Shown piece after piece: positions 1 through 8,564 of a stretch of 64,000 nucleotides of DNA. The stretch is taken from positions 682,001-746,000 of the forward strand of contig NZ_CP059162.1 in NCBI RefSeq assembly GCF_013466605.1. Reading direction: 5' to 3'. A program made the position numbers and the translations under genes. Source of the DNA: Pseudomonas chlororaphis subsp. aurantiaca (GTDB lineage Bacteria > Pseudomonadota > Gammaproteobacteria > Pseudomonadales > Pseudomonadaceae). Position 1 is the first letter of the stretch. Every line of letters begins with the position of its first letter. The notes under the pieces are model-generated. The model did no database searches and had not been told where the DNA came from. It saw only the letters and a list, made by a program, of their open reading frames with translations.

Positions 1-681
1 GAACCGATGGTGCTGCTGATCGAAGGCAGCTTTTTGTTGCTGATTGCGATCTACGCCTTTCTCAGCGGTATGTTCGGCATCATCAACGGTGGTCGCGAGA
101 TCGAACTGGGCCTGGTGATCCCTTTTGCGATGGTGCTTAGCGTCGTCTGTTTCGCCTATTTCTTCTACGTCCGTTATCGCAATCGCACGTTGAAATCCTC
201 GTTGATCCAGTTCGACAACGTCAGTTGGCTGGTGGACGCGATGCTCTCGGTCGGCTTGCTGGTGAGCTTTCTCATCGCGTTGCTGCTCAAGACCCAGGGT
301 TATGGCCAGTGGGCCGCTTACGTCGACCCGTCAATCCTGATTCTGCTGGCCCTGAGCATGCTCGCGCCGGCCTTCAATATTCTCAAGCCAGCGTTACGCG
401 ATGTACTGGGAATTGTCCCGGACCAACTGGATGACAAGGTTCGCCACGTGATGGACAAGGCGAAAGTCGAGCACGGCTTTGCCGACTACGTCTCGTATGT
501 GCAGAAGCACGGACGGGCGCGGTTTATCGAGATTCATATCGTGCTGCCGGCGGACTATCCGTTGCAGGGAGTGGCGACGCTGGACAAGCTGCGCGAGGAG
601 ATATCCACACAGCTCGGCAAGGCGGATGCGGCGCGCTGGCTGACCATCAGCTTCACCGGCGATCGCAAGTGGATTGCCTGA
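1..681 (+). CDS. Cation efflux (CDF) family transporter, 5' end cut by window
   Basis: Partial: the reading frame is open from base 1, so the true start lies outside the window. The visible ~226 residues contain hydrophobic membrane segments around residues 5-25, 35-55, 78-95 and 105-125, followed by a soluble C-terminal domain of about 100 residues. This fits the second half of a cation diffusion facilitator, which exports divalent metals across the inner membrane and has a cytoplasmic C-terminal domain. The two-aspartate metal site would mostly be in the missing part; the visible DN and D residues near helix 3 (FDNVSWLVDAM) fit the second HxxxD/DxxxD-like site. The metal cannot be assigned. 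Downstream lies a REP-like repeat, then a convergent gene. Confidence 0.72.
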   Translation, partial: EPMVLLIEGSFLLLIAIYAFLSGMFGIINGGREIELGLVIPFAMVLSVVCFAYFFYVRYRNRTLKSSLIQFDNVSWLVDAMLSVGLLVSFLIALLLKTQGYGQWAAYVDPSILILLALSMLAPAFNILKPALRDVLGIVPDQLDDKVRHVMDKAKVEHGFADYVSYVQKHGRARFIEIHIVLPADYPLQGVATLDKLREEISTQLGKADAARWLTISFTGDRKWIA

Positions 682-700
682 GGCCTTCCTGAGCCCAGGC

Positions 701-774
701 GCGCAATCGCGGGCAAGCTTCGCTCCTACAGAGGCCTGCTCGTTTTTCTGTAGCAGCGAAGCTCGCGATAGCGC
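701..774. repeat. REP-like inverted pair (GTAGGAGC family)
   Basis: Two short units in opposite orientation: one contains GCGGGCAAGCTTCGCTCCTAC and the other GTAGCAGCGAAGCTCGCGA, separated by about 16 bases. It fills the gap between two convergent genes, a typical place for Pseudomonas REP elements. The pair could also act as a bidirectional transcription barrier. Confidence 0.6.
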
Positions 775-781
775 TTGAAGG

Positions 782-1915
782 TCAGCCGAAGTATTCGGCC
801 AGACCGAGATAACAGGTCGCCAGGTGATAAGGCGTGGTCGACGGCATGTCCCGGCGGCTGAGTACGCCATGGGCATCCAGGCATTCGTTCCAGCCCTTGG
901 CATGCAGGAAGTGTTTTTGCAGTGCCAGCAATTGGTGCTGCAGGCGTTCGGCGCTGCCCTGGCGCAAGGTCAGGGCGCGAAGGTATTCGGCCTGGGCCCA
1001 GATGCGCTGGGTCGGGTCGAGCACATCGCCCTCGACACTCAGCATCCCGCTCACCGCACCGTTGTGGTTATCCACACCGACCTGCTCGGCATAGGCAAAG
1101 GCCCGTTCCAGCGAGGCGTGCAGCGGGCAGCCACGCAGCAGGGCCGAGGACTGCAACAGGAAGAACCATTCGAACTGATGCCCCGGCTCGAACCAGTTAT
1201 CCACAGCCCCCAGCGGTTTCTCCATCATCAGCCCATGCTGTGGCTCGATGAAGCGCTGCTGCATACCCTCGCACAGGGCCAGCAATGCGCCTTGCACGGC
1301 GGCGTCGCCACGCACGGCCAGGGTGGCGAGGAAGGCTTCGGCCAGGTGCATCAGCGGGTTCTGCAAGGGACCGGAGGCCAGGGACGACCAGTCCTCGGCG
1401 AGGACTGCCTCGTACAGGCCGGCGCCGCTGGCAAAACGCTCGGCCACCACTTTCAGCGCGGCATTGAGCACCGACTCCACCAGCGGCTCGCGAACCTTGG
1501 CCCAGTAATGGGCACAGGCAAAGATGATGAAGGCGTGGGTGTAGAGGTCCTTGCGCCTGTCCAGCGGCGTGCCCTGGGCATCGATGCTGTAGAACCAGCC
1601 ACCGTGCTCGGCGTCGTGGAAGTGCCGTTGCAGGGAACGGAACAGCGCTGCGGCGCGCGCTTCGGCAAGTGGCGTACGGCCATCGCCGATCAGGCTGGAA
1701 AACAGGTACAGCTGCCGGGCGCAGGCCATGGCCCGATAACGTTGCGGCGGCAGTGGGGCATGCCCGGCGTCCAGCGCCTCGAAGGGCAGCGCCAGCTCCG
1801 GATTCCAGCCCGGCCCCTGCCAGAGCGGCACGATCACGGTGTGGAAATGCTGCTGCATGGCCGTAAACAGGGCGGTCGATTCAGACGGGGAAGTGGGGCT
1901 GGAAACATCGGGCAT
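782..1915 (-). CDS. AGE family epimerase/isomerase (mannose isomerase-like)
   Basis: 377 residues, the usual length for the N-acylglucosamine 2-epimerase superfamily (alpha6/alpha6 barrel, cytoplasmic). Family features seen include a KDLYTHAF segment near residue 120, a DNWFEPGHQFEW segment near residue 240 carrying the conserved Glu/His pair, and RIWAQAEYLRA near residue 305. In YihS/mannose isomerase relatives the paired histidines move protons during aldose-ketose conversion, so mannose-fructose isomerisation is a reasonable guess. The substrate cannot be read from sequence. It is a single gene flanked by REP elements on both sides, with no clear operon partner. Confidence 0.8.
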   Translation of the reverse strand: MPDVSSPTSPSESTALFTAMQQHFHTVIVPLWQGPGWNPELALPFEALDAGHAPLPPQRYRAMACARQLYLFSSLIGDGRTPLAEARAAALFRSLQRHFHDAEHGGWFYSIDAQGTPLDRRKDLYTHAFIIFACAHYWAKVREPLVESVLNAALKVVAERFASGAGLYEAVLAEDWSSLASGPLQNPLMHLAEAFLATLAVRGDAAVQGALLALCEGMQQRFIEPQHGLMMEKPLGAVDNWFEPGHQFEWFFLLQSSALLRGCPLHASLERAFAYAEQVGVDNHNGAVSGMLSVEGDVLDPTQRIWAQAEYLRALTLRQGSAERLQHQLLALQKHFLHAKGWNECLDAHGVLSRRDMPSTTPYHLATCYLGLAEYFG

Positions 1916-1990
1916 TGGCTGGCGTCGTCACGGCAGGGTGGAATGCGCGACATGGTAGCAGAGAAGGCCCCGGGGATCGTGGTGTGCGGG

Positions 1991-2081
1991 GTAGGAGCGA
2001 AGCTTGCTCGCGCTCCGGGCGACGCGGTATGTCGCCAAGAACGCATCGCGGGCAATCGAGCGTCGACCGGCCGCTCCTACA
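1991..2081. repeat. REP-like inverted pair (GTAGGAGC family)
   Basis: Starts with GTAGGAGCGAAGCTTGCTCG and ends with the inverted GCCGCTCCTAC motif about 70 bases later. Lies between the epimerase gene and the urease accessory genes. Confidence 0.65.
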
Positions 2082-2090
2082 GAGGCAATT

Positions 2091-2663
2091 TCAGCCGGCC
2101 AGCAGCCACACGCCGGTGGCGGCGGATGCCGCACCCGCCAGGCGTACCAGCGGCGCAGCGGCCTGTGGCAGGACCCGTACCACGGCGTAACCGGCCGCAT
2201 GCAGTGCCGCGGTGGCGGCGACGAAGCCCGCGGCATAGCTCCAGGGGCTGGACATGTCTGGCAGTTCCAGGCCGTGGGCCACGCCGTGGAACAGGGCGAA
2301 CAGCGCGGTGGCGGCCACCGCCAGGCTCAGCGGCGGGCGCACCGCCAAAGCCACGGCCAGGCCGAGGGCCAGGACCGACGCGGCGATCCCGCTTTCCAGG
2401 GCCGGCAGGTTCAGCCCTTTAAAACCCAGCGCGCCGCCGATCAGCATGGTGCCGACGAAGGTGCAGGGCAGTGCCCAGCGCGCTGCGCCTTGCTGCTGCG
2501 CGGCCCACAGGCCGACCGCAACCATCGCCAGCAGGTGGTCGAGGCCGCCGATCGGGTGGCTGATGCCGGCCATCAGGCCGTTATCGCCGTGGCCCGGATG
2601 AGCGAAGGCCAGGGCGGGAGTCAGCAGCAGGGCGAGGGTGCCGAGAATACGTTTGAGGGTCAT
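2091..2663 (-). CDS. ureJ: HupE/UreJ family nickel permease
   Basis: 190 residues. The N-terminus is a signal-like or first membrane segment ending in FAHPGHGD, followed by the family motif HPIGGLDHLLAM near residue 36 and about five further hydrophobic helices. The HP-x5-DH motif is typical of HupE/UreJ secondary permeases, which supply Ni2+ to nickel enzymes. It is the last gene after ureE-ureF-ureG on the same strand, 36 bases after ureG, so a role in nickel supply for urease is likely. The alternative is a general HupE-type nickel/cobalt permease. The start is preceded by an AAGGAAG-type ribosome site. Confidence 0.82.
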   Translation of the reverse strand: MTLKRILGTLALLLTPALAFAHPGHGDNGLMAGISHPIGGLDHLLAMVAVGLWAAQQQGAARWALPCTFVGTMLIGGALGFKGLNLPALESGIAASVLALGLAVALAVRPPLSLAVAATALFALFHGVAHGLELPDMSSPWSYAAGFVAATAALHAAGYAVVRVLPQAAAPLVRLAGAASAATGVWLLAG

Positions 2664-2699
2664 GGACAGGCTTCCTTGTTGAGCTTTTGAAAATAACGA

Positions 2700-3314
2700 T
2701 CAGGCCGCGGCCAGCAGACCCTGGCGTTCGATAAAGGCGATGATTTCCTCCAGGCCCTGGCCGGTCTTCTGATTGCTGAAGACGAACGGCTTGTCGCCGC
2801 GCATGCGCTTGGTATCGCCGTCCATCATCTCCAGCGAAGCGCCGACCAGGGGCGCCAGGTCGATCTTGTTGATCACCAGCAGGTCTGACTTGCAGATGCC
2901 CGGGCCGCCCTTGCGCGGCAGCTTGTCGCCCGCCGACACGTCGATCACGTAGATGGTCAGGTCGGACAGCTCGGGGCTGAAGGTCGCCGACAGGTTGTCG
3001 CCGCCGGACTCCACCAGAATCAGGTCGAGGCCGGGAAAACGCCGGTTCAACTGGTCCACCGCTTCGAGGTTGATCGAAGCGTCTTCGCGAATCGCCGTGT
3101 GCGGGCAGCCGCCGGTTTCCACGCCGATGATGCGCTCGGGCGCCAGGGCCTCGTTGCGCACCAGGAAGTCGGCGTCTTCGCGGGTGTAGATATCGTTGGT
3201 CACCACCGCCAGGTTGTAGCGTTCGCGCAGGGCCAGGCACAGGGCCAGGGTCAGGGCGGTCTTGCCGGAGCCCACCGGGCCGCCGATGCCGACACGCAGA
3301 GGTTGTGCGTTCAT
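2700..3314 (-). CDS. ureG: Urease accessory GTPase UreG
   Basis: 204 residues with this start, the standard length. SIMIBI-class GTPase that drives nickel delivery to apo-urease in complex with UreF and UreD. Seen: P-loop GPVGSGKT at residues 10-17, the nickel-binding CPH motif within GGCPHTAIR near residue 70, the [11 protein letters not shown] switch region and the NKIDLAP guanine-specificity motif. The ATG at 3314 is chosen over an in-frame upstream codon at 3338 because GGAGAG lies about 6 bases before it and [12 protein letters not shown] is the usual N-terminus. It sits 53 bases after ureF in the ureE-F-G-J operon. Confidence 0.96.
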   Translation of the reverse strand: MNAQPLRVGIGGPVGSGKTALTLALCLALRERYNLAVVTNDIYTREDADFLVRNEALAPERIIGVETGGCPHTAIREDASINLEAVDQLNRRFPGLDLILVESGGDNLSATFSPELSDLTIYVIDVSAGDKLPRKGGPGICKSDLLVINKIDLAPLVGASLEMMDGDTKRMRGDKPFVFSNQKTGQGLEEIIAFIERQGLLAAA

Positions 3315-3367
3315 GTGACTCTCCAAAGTAAAAGACACCTAAGTAGAAGGCGCCGAAGTAAAAGGAC

Positions 3368-4042
3368 CTATGAACGGAACAGGCGGCTGTACTGGCGCTC
3401 ATGGGCCATGCACGCCAGGGACAGGCCGAAGGTGGCGCTGCCGTAATGTTCGGGGTCGAGGTTCGAGGCATTGCGTTGGGCCTGTTGCAACAGCGGCAAC
3501 AGTTCGCTGGTCAGGCGCTGGGCGGCCTGCTGGCCCAGGGGCAGGGTTTTCATCAGCACCGCCAGCTGGTTTTCCAGCCAGCTCCACAGCCAGGCGGCCA
3601 GGGCGTCCTGCGGGCTGATCCGCCAGGCCCGCGCGGCCAGGGCCCAGCCCAGGGCCAGGTGCGGCTCGGCGATCTGCTCGAGAAAGGCGCGGGCCGGCGC
3701 ATCCAGCTCCGGTAGGCCGTTCAGCAACTGTTGCAGGGAATAGCCCATTTGCCGGCTTTCCTGGTGCAGCTCGCGGGTTTCGCGGCTGGCGCGATGTTCC
3801 TGGCACAATTGCAACAGTTGCGCCCAGTCCTCGTCCGCGGTCGCCTGACAATGGGCCAGCAACAGCGGCGCTTCGAAGCGCGCCAGGTTGAGCAGCAACT
3901 GGTCGCCGATCCAGCGCCGGGCGCTGTGCGGGTCGTTGACCGTGGCCTGTTCCACGGCCATTTCCAGGCCCTGGGAGTAGCTGTAGCCGCCAATCGGCAG
4001 CTGCGGACTGGCCAGGCGCAGCAGGGCCCAGGCGGGATTCAT
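3368..4042 (-). CDS. ureF: Urease accessory protein UreF
   Basis: 224 residues, all-helical UreF family. Opens with MNPAWALLRLASPQLPIGGYSYSQGLE, the family signature (LASPxLPIGxYSYSxGLE). It contains the conserved HQESRQMGYSL region near residue 105 and ends with CMAHERQYSRLFRS, the typical tail that docks UreG. UreF recruits UreG to the UreD-urease complex and gates nickel insertion. The start codon overlaps the ureE stop by four bases (ATGA), so the two are translationally coupled. Confidence 0.95.
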   Translation of the reverse strand: MNPAWALLRLASPQLPIGGYSYSQGLEMAVEQATVNDPHSARRWIGDQLLLNLARFEAPLLLAHCQATADEDWAQLLQLCQEHRASRETRELHQESRQMGYSLQQLLNGLPELDAPARAFLEQIAEPHLALGWALAARAWRISPQDALAAWLWSWLENQLAVLMKTLPLGQQAAQRLTSELLPLLQQAQRNASNLDPEHYGSATFGLSLACMAHERQYSRLFRS

Positions 4043-4539
4043 GGGCGGACGCCGAATTGGTGCAGCCGCGGCGCGTAGTTGAAGTCCTCGTCGCCGTGGC
4101 GGGAATGATGGTGGCCGCCGCCGTAGGCGCCGTGTTCCGGTTGAAATGGCGCCTCGATGGTTTCGGTGCTGGCGCCGAGCTGTTCGAGCATGGCCTTGAG
4201 CACATAGTCGTCCAGCAGGCGCAGCCAGCCATCGCCGACTTGCAGGGCTACGTGGCGGTTGCCCAGGTGATAGGCGGCGCGGGTCAGTTCGAAGGCATTG
4301 CGGCAGGTGACATGCAGCAGGGTTTCCGGACGCGCGCAGACCCGCACGATCCGGCCATCCTCGGCCTGCAGGCATTCGCCGTCGTGCAGCGGCGGCTGGC
4401 CACGCTCCAGAAACAGCCCGACGTCTTCGCCGTCGGCACTAAAACAGCGCAAGCGGCTTTTGCTGCGGGCTTCGAAGGTCAGGTGCAACTCGGCGGACCA
4501 GTCGGGTTGCGGCGCGATTCTGCGATGAATCACCAGCAT
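4039..4539 (-). CDS. ureE: Urease accessory nickel metallochaperone UreE
   Basis: 166 residues. Two-domain UreE: an N-terminal peptide-binding-like domain with RSKSRLRCFSADGEDVGLFLERGQ and a C-terminal ferredoxin-like domain with the conserved nickel histidine in YHLGNRHVALQ near residue 100. The tail is rich in histidine (GHHHSRHGDEDFNYAP), which in UreE binds extra nickel. It delivers Ni2+ to UreG. First gene of the minus-strand ureE-F-G-J operon. The 266 bases upstream show no promoter I can name with confidence. Confidence 0.95.
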   Translation of the reverse strand: MLVIHRRIAPQPDWSAELHLTFEARSKSRLRCFSADGEDVGLFLERGQPPLHDGECLQAEDGRIVRVCARPETLLHVTCRNAFELTRAAYHLGNRHVALQVGDGWLRLLDDYVLKAMLEQLGASTETIEAPFQPEHGAYGGGHHHSRHGDEDFNYAPRLHQFGVRP

Positions 4540-4805
4540 TAGAAGGCTTCCAGCTATGAGCGATGCAGGGTGTAGAGCAAGTGCCTTGCCAATCGCCCGG
4601 TCTGATCGGAAACAGGTGGGAGGCGCCTGAAAATGGGGCAGGTTTCTGTTTTATTTTGTTACAAACTCAAGGGTCGAGCTGATTTATAGCACTGACTTGG
4701 TGCGTTGTGCTGTTTTTTGATGCGCGACAGAGCGCCGCTCTGGCGCAAGCCATAGCGGCAGATGAGACGATGGAGGAGGTGGTGCGATTCAGCGAAGCGG
4801 CAGGC

Positions 4806-5438
4806 CTATTCGGTGCTGCCCAGCCCTTGCCAATGCTTGAGGCCGATAAAGATGAAACGCAGCTGCTGGGTGATCTTCGCCTGGGGCGTGAGGTGCTCGG
4901 GCAGGGCTTCGGCGGGCGGGTCGATGATGTCCGGCAAGGTGGCGAACACACTTTTGACGATCAGGTCGGCCATCACCGTCAGGTCGGCGATGTTCAGGTG
5001 TTTCAGCTTGGGCATCAGGGTCAGGTCGGCCGCCAGGTCGGCGCTGATGTTTTCCCGCAGGCTGGCGATCGCCTGGCGCACCGGCAGCGAACCGCCGTAC
5101 TGCTCGCGGGCGAGAAACAGGAACTGCGAGCGGTTGGCCGCCACCACGTCGAGGAAGATCCGTACCGAGGCATCGATGATGCCGCCCATGACAAATTCGT
5201 TATGGCGCACCAGGCGGATGGTTTCACGGAAGGTCTGGCCGACTTCGCTGACCAGTTCCAGGCCGAGCTGGTCCATATCGGCGAAATGCCGGTAGAAACC
5301 GGTCGGCACAATGCCGGCGGTTTTCGCCACTTCGCGCAGGCTCAGGCTGCCGAATCCGCGGCCGCATTCCATCAGGTGGCGGGCAGCGTCCATCAGAGCG
5401 TTGCGAGTCTGTTGTTTCTGTTCGGCGCGGGGCAGCAT
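4806..5438 (-). CDS. desT: TetR family regulator, DesT/FabR-like
   Basis: 210 residues from the chosen ATG. An N-terminal TetR helix-turn-helix (SLREVAKTAGIVPTGFYRHFADMDQL, residues ~32-57) is followed by a ligand-binding domain that resembles P. aeruginosa DesT, which senses the ratio of saturated to unsaturated acyl-CoA and represses desaturase genes. DesT also lies next to ureE in P. aeruginosa. The start at 5438 gives MLPRAEQKQQTR, close to the DesT N-terminus I recall; an in-frame GTG at 5474 would add 12 residues. No desaturase gene is adjacent here, so the target is uncertain. FabR is the close alternative. Confidence 0.75.
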   Translation of the reverse strand: MLPRAEQKQQTRNALMDAARHLMECGRGFGSLSLREVAKTAGIVPTGFYRHFADMDQLGLELVSEVGQTFRETIRLVRHNEFVMGGIIDASVRIFLDVVAANRSQFLFLAREQYGGSLPVRQAIASLRENISADLAADLTLMPKLKHLNIADLTVMADLIVKSVFATLPDIIDPPAEALPEHLTPQAKITQQLRFIFIGLKHWQGLGSTE

Positions 5439-5576
5439 CGGCTGGCTGGTTTTCTGATCAAGAGAGCGGCGCACTCTAGCAAATCAACTTTGCCGGCGTC
5501 GAACCCGGTGGGGGCGGTGGGCTGAAGGCGAGGTTTGGATCGGAGCGGTGCGCGCAGAAAAAACGGCGCGGCTCAG

Positions 5577-5612
5577 GAAAAAACAAAGCCCGATCCAGGG
5601 ACCGGGCTTTTC
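5577..5612 (-). terminator. Intrinsic terminator after the small secreted repeat protein gene
   Basis: Arms AAAGCCCG (5585-5592) and CGGGCTTT (5603-5610). On the minus strand the stem is followed by a T-rich run (TTTGTTTTTT). It lies about 64 bases past the stop of the small gene and before desT, so the two minus-strand genes are probably separate transcripts. Confidence 0.8.
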
Positions 5613-5675
5613 TGTAGAGGCATCATAGGCTTGACTCACAGCTGGGTTGCGTTAGGCCAAACGGTCGTTGCCGTC

Positions 5676-5972
5676 TTAAACCAGACCTTTCTCTTCCAGG
5701 CGATCACGGCCGCCTTCAGCTACAGCTTGGCCCAGGGGTGTGCGATCGAAGCCGTCTTCAGCCAGGGTCTGGCCTTGTGGGGTGCGGTCGCTACCGTCGG
5801 AAGCCAGGGTCTGGCCTTGTGGGGTGCGGTCGCTGCCATCGGAAGCCAGGGTCTGGGTGAATACCGAGGTGCTCGCTTTGACTTGTGGGGTAGCCTGTTC
5901 AGCGGCTGGCAGGGCGAAAGCGTTGGCTGCCAGAATCGAGAGGGTCAGGCTAAGCAGTAATTGGCGTTTCAT
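5676..5972 (-). CDS. Small secreted protein with 14-residue DRTP repeats, unknown function
   Basis: 98 residues. A signal peptide (MKRQLLLSLTLSILAANAFA) with a cleavage-like AFA site is followed by a short linker and about four copies of a 14-residue unit: TLASDGSDRTPQGQ twice, TLAEDGFDRTPLGQ, and a degenerate AVAEGGRDRLEEKG. The mature part is acidic and looks disordered. The ATG at 5972 has AAGGAG about 9 bases upstream; a longer frame to 6071 lacks support. I do not recognise a named family and assign no function. Two of the repeat units are nearly identical at the DNA level, which points to recent tandem duplication. Confidence 0.8.
   Translation of the reverse strand: MKRQLLLSLTLSILAANAFALPAAEQATPQVKASTSVFTQTLASDGSDRTPQGQTLASDGSDRTPQGQTLAEDGFDRTPLGQAVAEGGRDRLEEKGLV
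5762..5845. repeat. 42-bp tandem repeat, two copies, inside the small secreted protein gene
   Basis: Copies at 5762-5803 and 5804-5845 differ at only two positions (CTACCGTC versus CTGCCATC). The start of a third copy follows at 5846. Each unit encodes one 14-residue DRTP repeat. Confidence 0.9.
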
Positions 5973-6362
5973 GATGGGTTGCTCCTTGGGAGGGCGATAA
6001 AGTGGGTACGGAGCCAATGTTACGCGCGCTAAATCGATATAAAAGTTCATAAAGACAATGGTAATAATCAACAGAATTGATTGTTCTGTCCGAGGGCTCT
6101 AGATCGGGCGTTTCCGAAGAAGGGTTTTGCACCGGGGTGGGTATTTTCGACCCATCTGCGCCTCGCAAAAGTGCGGCGGCGGTAACGCCAACCTGGCGCT
6201 TCGGTCAAAAAAGTCCGTGCTTTTGTGTCTGATTCGCGGCTTTTGGGTTAAACCTGCGGGCCGTTTGTCAGTCGTAGTTTTCATGACCGGTGGATTTCAA
6301 CCCCGGCAGTTCACAGGGGCGTCGTTATCCCGGCGCCCGCCAGTAGTCAGGAGCCCTGTGCA
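5973..6362. other. Divergent intergenic region, no gene seen
   Basis: 390 bases between the minus-strand small secreted protein gene and the plus-strand asmA-like gene. It must hold both promoters. The part near 6020-6080 is AT-rich and suits the leftward promoter. The part around 6180-6260 has several T-rich tracts, but I could not fix a -35/-10 pair or a stable hairpin. Short frames here have no ribosome site or protein character. Confidence 0.5.
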
Positions 6363-8438
6363 ATGACGCGCACTCGTAAAATTCTCGCCTGGACAGTCGG
6401 TAGCCTTTTCCTGCTGCTGGCCGTGCTGGTACTGATCATCGCGTTCTTCGATTGGAACCGGATCAAGCCGCCACTCAATGCCAAAGTCTCCGAAGAACTG
6501 CATCGCCCCTTCGCCATCAACGGCAACCTGGCGGTGATCTGGCAGCGCGAGCTCGACGAAGGCGGCTGGCGGGCCTGGGTGCCGTGGCCGCACGTGGTGG
6601 CCGAAGACCTGACCCTGGGCAACCCCGAGTGGTCCAAGGCGCCGCAGATGGTCAGCCTCAAGCGCGTCGAATTGCGTATTTCACCCCTGGCATTGCTGGC
6701 GCAGCGCGTGCGCATTCCGCGTATCGACCTCACCGAGCCGAATGCCGCCCTCGAGCGCCTGGCCGACGGCCGCGCCAACTGGACTTTCCAGTTCGACCCG
6801 AAAGACCCGAACGCCGAACCCTCCAACTGGGTGGTGGACATCGGCGCCATCGGCTTCGACAAAGGGCATGTCATCCTCAATGACCAAAGCCTGAAAACCC
6901 GCCTCGACCTGTTGATCGACCCGCTGGGCAAGCCGATTCCGTTCAGCGACATCGTCGGCGACAAGGCGGCGAAGAAAGCCGAGGAGAAGGGTGCAGCTCC
7001 CCAGTCCTACGCCTTTGCCTTCAAGGCCAAGGGGCAATATCACGGCCAGGCCCTGGCCGGCTCCGGCAAGATCGGCGGCCTGCTGGCGCTGCAGGACGCG
7101 AGCAAGCCGTTCCCGCTGCAGGTGCAGGCAACGATCGGCGATACCCGCGTCGAACTGGCCGGCACCCTGACCGATCCGCTCAACCTCGGCGCGCTGGATC
7201 TGCGCATGAAGCTCGCCGGCACCAGCCTGAGCAACCTGTACCCGCTGACCGGCGTGACCCTGCCGGACTCGCCGGCCTATGCCACCGATGGCCACCTGAG
7301 CGCGCAGTTACGCGAAGCGGCCGGGGCGAAGTTCCAGTACCAAGACTTCAACGGCAAGATCGGCGACAGCGACATTCACGGCAACCTGACCTACGTCGCC
7401 AGCCAGCCGCGGCCCAAGCTGACCGGCACGCTGGTGTCCAATAAGTTGCTGTTCAGCGACCTGGCGCCGCTGATCGGTGCCGACTCCAACGCCGAGCAGA
7501 AGGCCCGTGGCGGCGACAGCAAGCAGCCGGCGGACAAGGTGCTGCCGGTGGAAGAGTTCCGCACCGAGCGCTGGCGCGACATGGACGCCGATGTCGAATT
7601 CACCGGCAAGCGCATCGTCCAAAGCGCCGATTTGCCCTTCACCGACCTGTACACCCACCTGGTGCTCGACGACGGCCACTTGAGCCTGGAGCCCCTGCGT
7701 TTCGGCGTGGCCGGCGGCAAGCTGGATGCGCAGATTCGCCTCAACGGCCAGGCTACGCCGCTGGAAGGCCGGGCCAAATTGACGGCGCGCAACTTCAAGC
7801 TCAAGCAGCTGTTCCCGACCTTCGAGTTGATGAAAACCAGTTTCGGCGAACTCAACGGCGATGCCGATCTCGCCGGGCGCGGCAACTCGGTGGCGGCCCT
7901 GCTCGGCAGCGCCAACGGCGATCTGAAGATGTTGATCAACGACGGTGCCATCAGCCGCAGCCTGATGGAAATCGCCGGGCTCAACGTCGGCAACTATGTG
8001 ATCGGCAAGATGTTTGGCGACAAGGAAGTGAAGATCAATTGCGCCGCCGCCGACTTCGGTATCAAGACCGGCCTGGCCACCACTCGCCTGTTCGTGTTCG
8101 ATACCGAGAACGCGATCGTCTACATCGACGGCACCGCGAACATGGCCAGCGAGCAGCTGGACCTGACCATCACTCCGGAATCCAAGGGCCTGCGCCTGTT
8201 CTCCCTGCGCTCGCCGCTCTATGTGCGAGGCAAGTTCATCAAGCCGGAGGCCGGGGTCGAGGCGGTGCCGCTGATGTTGCGCGGCGCCGGCATGGTGGCG
8301 CTGGGGGTGGTCGCCGGGCCGGCGGCCGGGTTGCTGGCGCTGGTGGCGCCGAGCGGCGGCGAGCCGAACCAGTGCGCGCCGCTGCTCGAGCAGATGCGTT
8401 CGGGCAAGGCGCCGGTGGCGGTCAAGCCGACACGCTAA
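6363..8438 (+). CDS. AsmA family protein
   Basis: 691 residues. One N-terminal membrane anchor (ILAWTVGSLFLLLAVLVLIIAFFDW, residues ~8-32), then a long beta-rich periplasmic region and an AsmA C-terminal domain near residues 430-640 (FGELNGDADLAGRGNS, TENAIVYIDGTANMASEQLDLTI). AsmA-like proteins resemble bridge-like lipid transfer proteins and affect outer-membrane lipid composition. Length and layout match the smaller AsmA group (about 600-700 residues) rather than TamB or YhdP. It is a single gene flanked by an REP pair downstream. Confidence 0.88.
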   Translation: MTRTRKILAWTVGSLFLLLAVLVLIIAFFDWNRIKPPLNAKVSEELHRPFAINGNLAVIWQRELDEGGWRAWVPWPHVVAEDLTLGNPEWSKAPQMVSLKRVELRISPLALLAQRVRIPRIDLTEPNAALERLADGRANWTFQFDPKDPNAEPSNWVVDIGAIGFDKGHVILNDQSLKTRLDLLIDPLGKPIPFSDIVGDKAAKKAEEKGAAPQSYAFAFKAKGQYHGQALAGSGKIGGLLALQDASKPFPLQVQATIGDTRVELAGTLTDPLNLGALDLRMKLAGTSLSNLYPLTGVTLPDSPAYATDGHLSAQLREAAGAKFQYQDFNGKIGDSDIHGNLTYVASQPRPKLTGTLVSNKLLFSDLAPLIGADSNAEQKARGGDSKQPADKVLPVEEFRTERWRDMDADVEFTGKRIVQSADLPFTDLYTHLVLDDGHLSLEPLRFGVAGGKLDAQIRLNGQATPLEGRAKLTARNFKLKQLFPTFELMKTSFGELNGDADLAGRGNSVAALLGSANGDLKMLINDGAISRSLMEIAGLNVGNYVIGKMFGDKEVKINCAAADFGIKTGLATTRLFVFDTENAIVYIDGTANMASEQLDLTITPESKGLRLFSLRSPLYVRGKFIKPEAGVEAVPLMLRGAGMVALGVVAGPAAGLLALVAPSGGEPNQCAPLLEQMRSGKAPVAVKPTR

Positions 8439-8450
8439 GGCTCGCTTTTC

Positions 8451-8550
8451 TGTAGGAGCAGCCGGTCGACGCTCGATTGCTCGCGATGAACGATAACGCG
8501 GTACTACAGATATTCCGCGGTGCCTGGATCGCGGGCAAGCCTCGCTCCTG
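8451..8550. repeat. REP-like inverted pair (GTAGGAGC family)
   Basis: TGTAGGAGCAGCCGGTCGAC at the left and GCGGGCAAGCCTCGCTCCTG at the right, in opposite orientation. Fills the space between the convergent asmA-like and LysR genes. Confidence 0.6.
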
Positions 8551-8564
8551 CCTGCCAAGGGCAA

